From: Vallitalea pronyensis | Lineage (GTDB): Bacteria > Bacillota > Clostridia > Lachnospirales > Vallitaleaceae | Assembly (NCBI RefSeq): GCF_018141445.1 | Contig: NZ_CP058649.1 | Span: forward strand, 4,297,001 to 4,361,000 | DNA length: 64,000 nt | Direction of reading: 5' to 3' | In this document: positions 60,206 through 64,000 of the stretch, in pieces | How the letters are laid out: every line of letters begins with the position of its first letter | Numbering within the stretch: the stretch's first letter is position 1 | The notes under the pieces: generated by a model | What the model was told of the DNA's origin: nothing | Database searches by the model: none | The model's input: only the letters and a program-made list of their open reading frames with translations | Translations under genes and position numbers: made by a program

Positions 60206-60769
60206 ATGAGCATCATATATAAAGTTTTTTTACCCTATGTATTTCCTTACTGGGTTCCCATTCCATATAATATGCATGAACCATATGCTACTCCTTACTC
60301 GGTCAATACACAAGCATATAACAGATACAATAGAAGAGGATTTAGGCGCATTAAAGATTATGGCCCAGAACCATTTGTTGTTAACATTGATGAAGCTACT
60401 ATGGATAATAATACTTTCCGTTCCACATTATGGACAGGTGAAAACCTTCAAGTTTCATTAATGAGTATTAACGTAGGCGAGGACATTGGTTTAGAAATTC
60501 ATCCTACAGTTGACCAATTTATACGTGTTGAACAAGGTGAAGCGCTTGTTGAAATAGGTGACCGTAAAGATATGTTATCTTTTCAAGAAGAAGTCTATGA
60601 TGACTATGCTATTATGATACCCGCTGGAAAATGGCACAATGTAACAAATATCGGTAACAGTCCACTCAAAGTGTACACAATCTATGCACCACCTGAACAT
60701 CCACGTGATACAATTCATAGAACCAAAGCAGATGCTGAAGCCGCTGAAGAAAACCATGGCCATTATTAA
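60206..60769 (+). CDS. Cupin-domain protein
   Basis: A 187-residue protein. Residues 1-50 are unusually rich in Tyr, Pro and Asn (FLPYVFPYWVPIPYN) and may bind a surface. The rest is a cupin: histidine in LEIHPTVDQFIRVEQGEA and IMIPAGKWHNVTNIG (metal histidine). The ATG lies directly beside AAGGA, which is too close for a good site, so the true start is uncertain; the cupin begins well past any of the candidates. The N-terminus may suggest a spore-coat role, by analogy only. Confidence 0.78.
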   Translation: MSIIYKVFLPYVFPYWVPIPYNMHEPYATPYSVNTQAYNRYNRRGFRRIKDYGPEPFVVNIDEATMDNNTFRSTLWTGENLQVSLMSINVGEDIGLEIHPTVDQFIRVEQGEALVEIGDRKDMLSFQEEVYDDYAIMIPAGKWHNVTNIGNSPLKVYTIYAPPEHPRDTIHRTKADAEAAEENHGHY

Positions 60770-60834
60770 TTTATGATTTATGGTTCTCGTGTATAAATTT
60801 TTATATGATTTAAACATAGGTTATTCACTCTTAA

Positions 60835-60873
60835 AAGGTGGTAAGTGATATTTGCCACCTTATTTTTATTTTG
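60835..60873 (+). terminator. Terminator after the cupin gene
   Basis: AAGGTGG and CCACCTT arms around a 13-base loop are followed by ATTTTTATTTT on the plus strand. Confidence 0.8.
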
Positions 60874-61029
60874 TACGAGAGTTTCTTAATTAATCATATG
60901 AAAATAGAAGTTTTTTTATAAGCTTCTAGGATATTTTGTTAATGAGACAACTTGCTTATTTTATCAAATTCCTACTCCTTTAAAAATATGCCTAACGCCT
61001 ACTTTAATACCATTACAAATACTCTTCAT

Positions 61030-61413
61030 TTAATCTGCAAATAATTTCTTAGCAATCAATAACACATAAATGCCAAGTAGCCGAATAATTAAACTAAACA
61101 GAGCATATAGATCGCCCATAATTATTGCAAAAAGACATACGACAGCATTTAGAAGTAGTGTTATTAGTGCAAACATGAATCCAATTCTTATTCGCATAAG
61201 TAGTAAAATAGCTGATATAATTTCTAGAATAGCCATTATTACGCTATAATAGGTTATATACGTAATAGAAATTCTATATATACTATCTGCATTAAATAAA
61301 TGGCGATAACTCAACCACGACATATTGGGTCCAATAACTTTTATTAGTCCCATAATACCGCCAACGAGCATATATATTACAAGAAAATAAAATATTAATT
61401 TTGTCCTTTTCAT
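61030..61413 (-). CDS. Small four-span membrane protein
   Basis: A 127-residue protein with four hydrophobic segments, first LIFYFLVIYMLVGGIMGLI and last LFSLIIRLLGIYVLLIA. I do not recognise the family. The ATG at 61413 follows GGAGAG. It is divergent from the small membrane protein at 61532. Confidence 0.65.
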   Translation of the reverse strand: MKRTKLIFYFLVIYMLVGGIMGLIKVIGPNMSWLSYRHLFNADSIYRISITYITYYSVIMAILEIISAILLLMRIRIGFMFALITLLLNAVVCLFAIIMGDLYALFSLIIRLLGIYVLLIAKKLFAD

Positions 61414-61531
61414 ATTACTCTCCATATTTTTACACGTTTTTTCCCCGGAGCTAAAGTTGTAGCATAGTATTTCAGTTATTGTCTTGCTTTTATTATCACC
61501 AAAAGATACAATATATTAGGGGTGATAAATA

Positions 61532-61843
61532 ATGAATAACTTTAAAGATTTTTTCACATTAGGTAAGCTTTCAGTCTCATATGTCATGCATAAAATTTTT
61601 TATATTGGTATTTTAGTTATAGCCTTCAAAGCTTATCTATTTGCAAAAGGTATTTATCTTACACATACCTACATGAAAGGAATTGAATTTGTTCAAGATG
61701 GTCAACATTTGTTTACTTCAACAGAAGTACCCAATAAACCATTGGCTATATTTGGATTTATCATTTTTTTCATAATCGTTCTTGTTATATGGAAATTTAT
61801 TTGTGAATTGCTAATTAAATTCTTTAGTTACTTTGAGTCATAA
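61532..61843 (+). CDS. DUF4282-like two-span membrane protein
   Basis: A 103-residue protein beginning MNNFKDFFTLGKLSVSYVMHKIFYIG, with two membrane helices and the C-terminal pattern WKFICELLIKFF, which is close to the R-CEL-I-F end of DUF4282 proteins. AGGGGTG precedes the ATG. Its role is unknown; a hairpin with TTTTATT follows. Confidence 0.65.
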   Translation: MNNFKDFFTLGKLSVSYVMHKIFYIGILVIAFKAYLFAKGIYLTHTYMKGIEFVQDGQHLFTSTEVPNKPLAIFGFIIFFIIVLVIWKFICELLIKFFSYFES

Positions 61844-61907
61844 TTTAGGTAGTTAATCTCCTAAATTAATTCGTTTAAAAACTACATTATATTTTTAGCC
61901 GAATAAT

Positions 61908-61933
61908 TTGCCCATCTTAAATGGGCAATTTTA
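61908..61933 (+). terminator. Terminator after the DUF4282-like gene
   Basis: TTGCCCAT and its complement form a perfect 8-base stem with a 5-base loop followed by TTTTATT on the plus strand. Confidence 0.85.
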
Positions 61934-61965
61934 TTGTAATTCTCATATATTGTTATAAGCGTTTA

Positions 61966-62331
61966 TTATGTTGACGATACCCATGAAGTAAATAATTTAG
62001 AAATGATCTTCCACTCATTTTCACTTCTCTGAAATTGAAAATTATTTATGAAGTTAAGTCCTAATAAGTTATTTTCCTTCAAAGTTGCCCATGCAATATC
62101 TTCTACTACATTTATTTCAGTAATTTCGCATTCATATGATTCATCAGCAATTTTACCATCTATGGTTTCAAAAAAACTATTCGGTGAACTAATTTCTAAT
62201 TTTACATCAGGCAAATCACCACTCATTATAGCATTCTCAGCAAAAAGGCTTTTAAGTAACGATGAATCTCCTGTACGACTACCTTTTATGTATAGATCTA
62301 TAATACTTTTAATTTGTAATTTTTCGTCCAT
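61966..62331 (-). CDS. NTF2-like (lumazine-binding/SnoaL-type) protein
   Basis: A 121-residue cone-shaped NTF2-like protein: helix IKSIIDLYIKGSRTGDSSLLKSLF, then a curved sheet ending FQRSENEWKIISKLF. Many such proteins bind or convert small molecules; the pocket cannot be assigned. GGAGGG precedes the ATG. Downstream lies the DUF4282-like gene, convergent with it. Confidence 0.82.
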   Translation of the reverse strand: MDEKLQIKSIIDLYIKGSRTGDSSLLKSLFAENAIMSGDLPDVKLEISSPNSFFETIDGKIADESYECEITEINVVEDIAWATLKENNLLGLNFINNFQFQRSENEWKIISKLFTSWVSST

Positions 62332-62655
62332 TTCATTCCCTCCAATCTAAATCTTCATCTAAGCTGTTAACATTTTTCTCTAACATCAAAACCTGCAACG
62401 ATCTACTTTCAACTCCTGATTAAACATCTAGGTATTAGTGCTAAAAAATTCATTTGTAAATATTAATAACCTCCATTCTTTTTTAATATTCAGTATATTA
62501 GTAATCTTATAGTATCAAAATACTTACTTTAAATCAAGTAAAAGAATCTATCATTAGATAGACTCTTTTTTATGTGTTAATTGTATGTTTAATTATATAA
62601 TAACCATAGTACGACCTATATTAAATTTTATCCTGTAAATAGTAGAACATTATTC
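62332..62655. other. Gene-free spacer with one bidirectional terminator
   Basis: I find no gene in these 324 bases. The only supported feature is the hairpin at 62540-62570; the rest is AT-rich with no strong promoter on either strand. Confidence 0.5.
62540..62570 (-). terminator. Bidirectional terminator past the XRE membrane regulator
   Basis: TCTATC and GATAGA with flanking AAAAGA/TCTTTT pairs form a 12-pair stem with one mismatch; T runs occur on both sides. It lies about 85 bases past the regulator's stop on the minus strand. Confidence 0.75.
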
Positions 62656-63276
62656 TTAAATACGTTTGTGATTTGTTATATTATGTTTAATGGTAACAGT
62701 TATTATGATACTCAATAGTAATACAATGCCATATAATAAAACAAATAATTTTATTTCAGGTGGATTAGATGGATATGGGCGGATGGGGTAGCCTTTTATT
62801 AAATCAGTAATTATTGATATTGGTATAAAGATAAACAATGCAATATTCGCCATTACAATAATAACGGGTATATGTACTGATGAACAAATTGCTTTGCCAA
62901 TAAATAATGCTGCAATACCAACAATCTGGATAATCATTCCAACCGCAATGGATTCAAGTTCTTGATTCGCATCCCATCCCCCTATAGCAATTAATAACCC
63001 AACTGCAATAAAGAATATCGAAGTAATAAAAAGAATTTTTGCCGTAGTGTAATTGTTATCTGAATCGTTATTCGTGTGCTCAGATTCTTTTAATAAGTAA
63101 TCTGTTGATACCAAAAAAAACTCGCTCATTAAAACTATTTTATTTAATTCTGGGATTGAATTGTCCAATTCCCATTTAGAAATAGACTGACGAGATACAT
63201 TCAATTTTTCTGCTAGTTCCTCTTGTGACAAGCCCTTAGATTTTCTGAGTTGTTGTATTCTTTGTCCTAAACTCAT
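62656..63276 (-). CDS. XRE-family regulator with membrane C-terminus
   Basis: A 206-residue protein. The N-terminal helix-turn-helix is classical (LGQRIQQLRKSKGLSQEELAEKLNVSRQSISKWELDNSIPEL, residues 3-44). The C-terminal 120 residues hold four hydrophobic segments (FITSIFFIAVGLLIAIGG onward). Such membrane-tethered XRE proteins are common in clostridia and often control bacteriocin or cell-envelope genes. The ATG at 63276 has AGGAGG upstream. Confidence 0.85.
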   Translation of the reverse strand: MSLGQRIQQLRKSKGLSQEELAEKLNVSRQSISKWELDNSIPELNKIVLMSEFFLVSTDYLLKESEHTNNDSDNNYTTAKILFITSIFFIAVGLLIAIGGWDANQELESIAVGMIIQIVGIAALFIGKAICSSVHIPVIIVMANIALFIFIPISIITDLIKGYPIRPYPSNPPEIKLFVLLYGIVLLLSIIITVTIKHNITNHKRI

Positions 63277-63475
63277 ATATAGAACCTCCTTATATTTAAT
63301 GCACTTAGTATACCAATATCTACAGTTGCACTCTAGCAATTAGGTCTTGAAAATCCGCAACTGACAGTAGCAGGCTTTATCTATCCCTTAATCTATCCCC
63401 TAGAATATTACGTTCCATTATCTTTCTTATCATTCATGTACTTTTTAATTTTTACAATAATAGTTACCATTAATA

Positions 63476-64000
63476 TCAACCTAGTAAACTTTCTCCACGC
63501 CAATCATCTATATGCTGCCAGTTCATTATAGGAACATTGTTTTTAGTCGTAACTGATCCAAGAATAATCTTATTATCCTTTTTGTTCTTCTTGTTCTTAA
63601 AATAATGCTCTAAGGTCGTTCTTGTAGTAAATGTCATCTTTTTCTGGAATAAATCACCACATACATCAACCCAATATAATTCACCCTCATTACACTCTAT
63701 AACATTAGTTTTATCTGTATGACCAAAATAAATATATTGTATTCGCATTTCTAAATCATGTCTCCTAAATACAATATATTTAAGTTCCAGATTTGATAAA
63801 TGTTCTTCACGTAATCCAGTTTCTTCTTCAATCTCACGTAAACAAGCAACTTTGGGTAAGTTCAATTCTTCTTGCTCTAGATGACCTCCAATTGCTGCCC
63901 ATATACCGGGTGCAAATGCTCTTTTCTCATCTCTTTTCATCATAAGCACCTTGTCAGAATTAAAAATGAATGCTGTAGCACATGTTCTTAATTTTATCAT
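63476..64000 (-). CDS. NUDIX hydrolase (possibly partial at window edge)
   Basis: A protein of at least 174 residues with a NUDIX box (GGHLEQEELNLPKVACL then REIEEETGL, residues 38-63). Two extra residues lie between the first glutamate and the REUxEExG part compared with the standard box, a variant also seen in other family members. The frame begins with ATG at the last base of the window, so a real start further upstream cannot be excluded. It probably hydrolyses a nucleoside diphosphate derivative. Confidence 0.8.
   Translation of the reverse strand: MIKLRTCATAFIFNSDKVLMMKRDEKRAFAPGIWAAIGGHLEQEELNLPKVACLREIEEETGLREEHLSNLELKYIVFRRHDLEMRIQYIYFGHTDKTNVIECNEGELYWVDVCGDLFQKKMTFTTRTTLEHYFKNKKNKKDNKIILGSVTTKNNVPIMNWQHIDDWRGESLLG

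Noticed and set aside
1..64000. tRNA or rRNA genes, CRISPR arrays, transposases and prophage genes
   Set aside because: I looked for conserved arms, regular repeats with spacers and transposase or phage motifs and saw none; a short tRNA could still be missed by eye.

Overview
This is low-GC DNA from an anaerobic, probably spore-forming Clostridia-type Firmicute. The evidence is AT-rich gene-free stretches, strong AGGAGG-type ribosome sites with many GTG and TTG starts, Rho-independent terminators, complete histidine and lysine fermentation operons, a CotA-like coat oxidase and several small cysteine-rich or single-span proteins of the kind seen in sporulating clostridia. A Vallitalea/Lachnospirales-like host would fit, but that is a guess. 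Most genes lie on the minus strand. I saw no tRNA, rRNA, CRISPR array, transposase or phage gene.

Layout. 0.1-3.9 kb: an M20 amidohydrolase, a PPC/DUF296 protein and a Cache-PAS-GGDEF diguanylate cyclase. 4.1-10.7 kb: the hut operon, read hutH, hutU, ftcD, hutI, fchA, which takes histidine to glutamate, ammonia and a one-carbon folate. 11-14.1 kb: a glycerophosphodiesterase and an AraC regulator with a URO-D-like protein. 14.2-15.1 kb: a gene-poor stretch that on reading holds a promoter, three very short ORFs with strong ribosome sites, tandem terminator hairpins and an 84-residue protein. 15.3-16.4 kb: a membrane-anchored alpha/beta hydrolase.

16.6-27.2 kb: a full lysine fermentation operon (kal, kce, atoD, atoA, kdd, kamA, kamB, kamC, kamD, kamE) behind a lysine riboswitch. 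The riboswitch has an intact L2-L3 kissing pair and an expression platform that seems to turn the operon on when lysine binds. Lysine passes through 2,3- and 5,6-aminomutation, oxidation by kdd, cleavage by kce, CoA transfer and ammonia removal by kal, and ends as acetate, butyrate precursors and ammonia.

27.4-39.6 kb: a peroxidase behind a palindrome-rich leader, a SEC-C protein, a GntR regulator, an HD protein, a three-gene GlpA/GlpB/DUF1667-type oxidoreductase operon, an autoregulated TetR plus metallo-beta-lactamase-fold unit, a HEAT-like and a transglutaminase-like pair, and an alkylation-repair pair (Ada-AlkA fusion and Ogt). 39.8-54.7 kb: two ECF sigma/anti-sigma modules, a TIM-barrel isomerase, the multicopper oxidase, two small paralogous DNA-binding-like proteins, a PEP-synthase/rifampin-phosphotransferase-like enzyme, and a divergent aldo/keto reductase and HxlR pair. 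54.8-64 kb: a TPR protein fused to an S41 protease, an orphan immunity-like cluster, a cupin, small membrane proteins, an XRE membrane regulator and a NUDIX hydrolase at the edge.

Three hairpin elements with the same GGCTGTCT / AGACAGCC ends follow minus-strand genes at 53, 35845 and 42626. The two long copies also share internal blocks, so they look like a dispersed palindromic repeat used as terminators.
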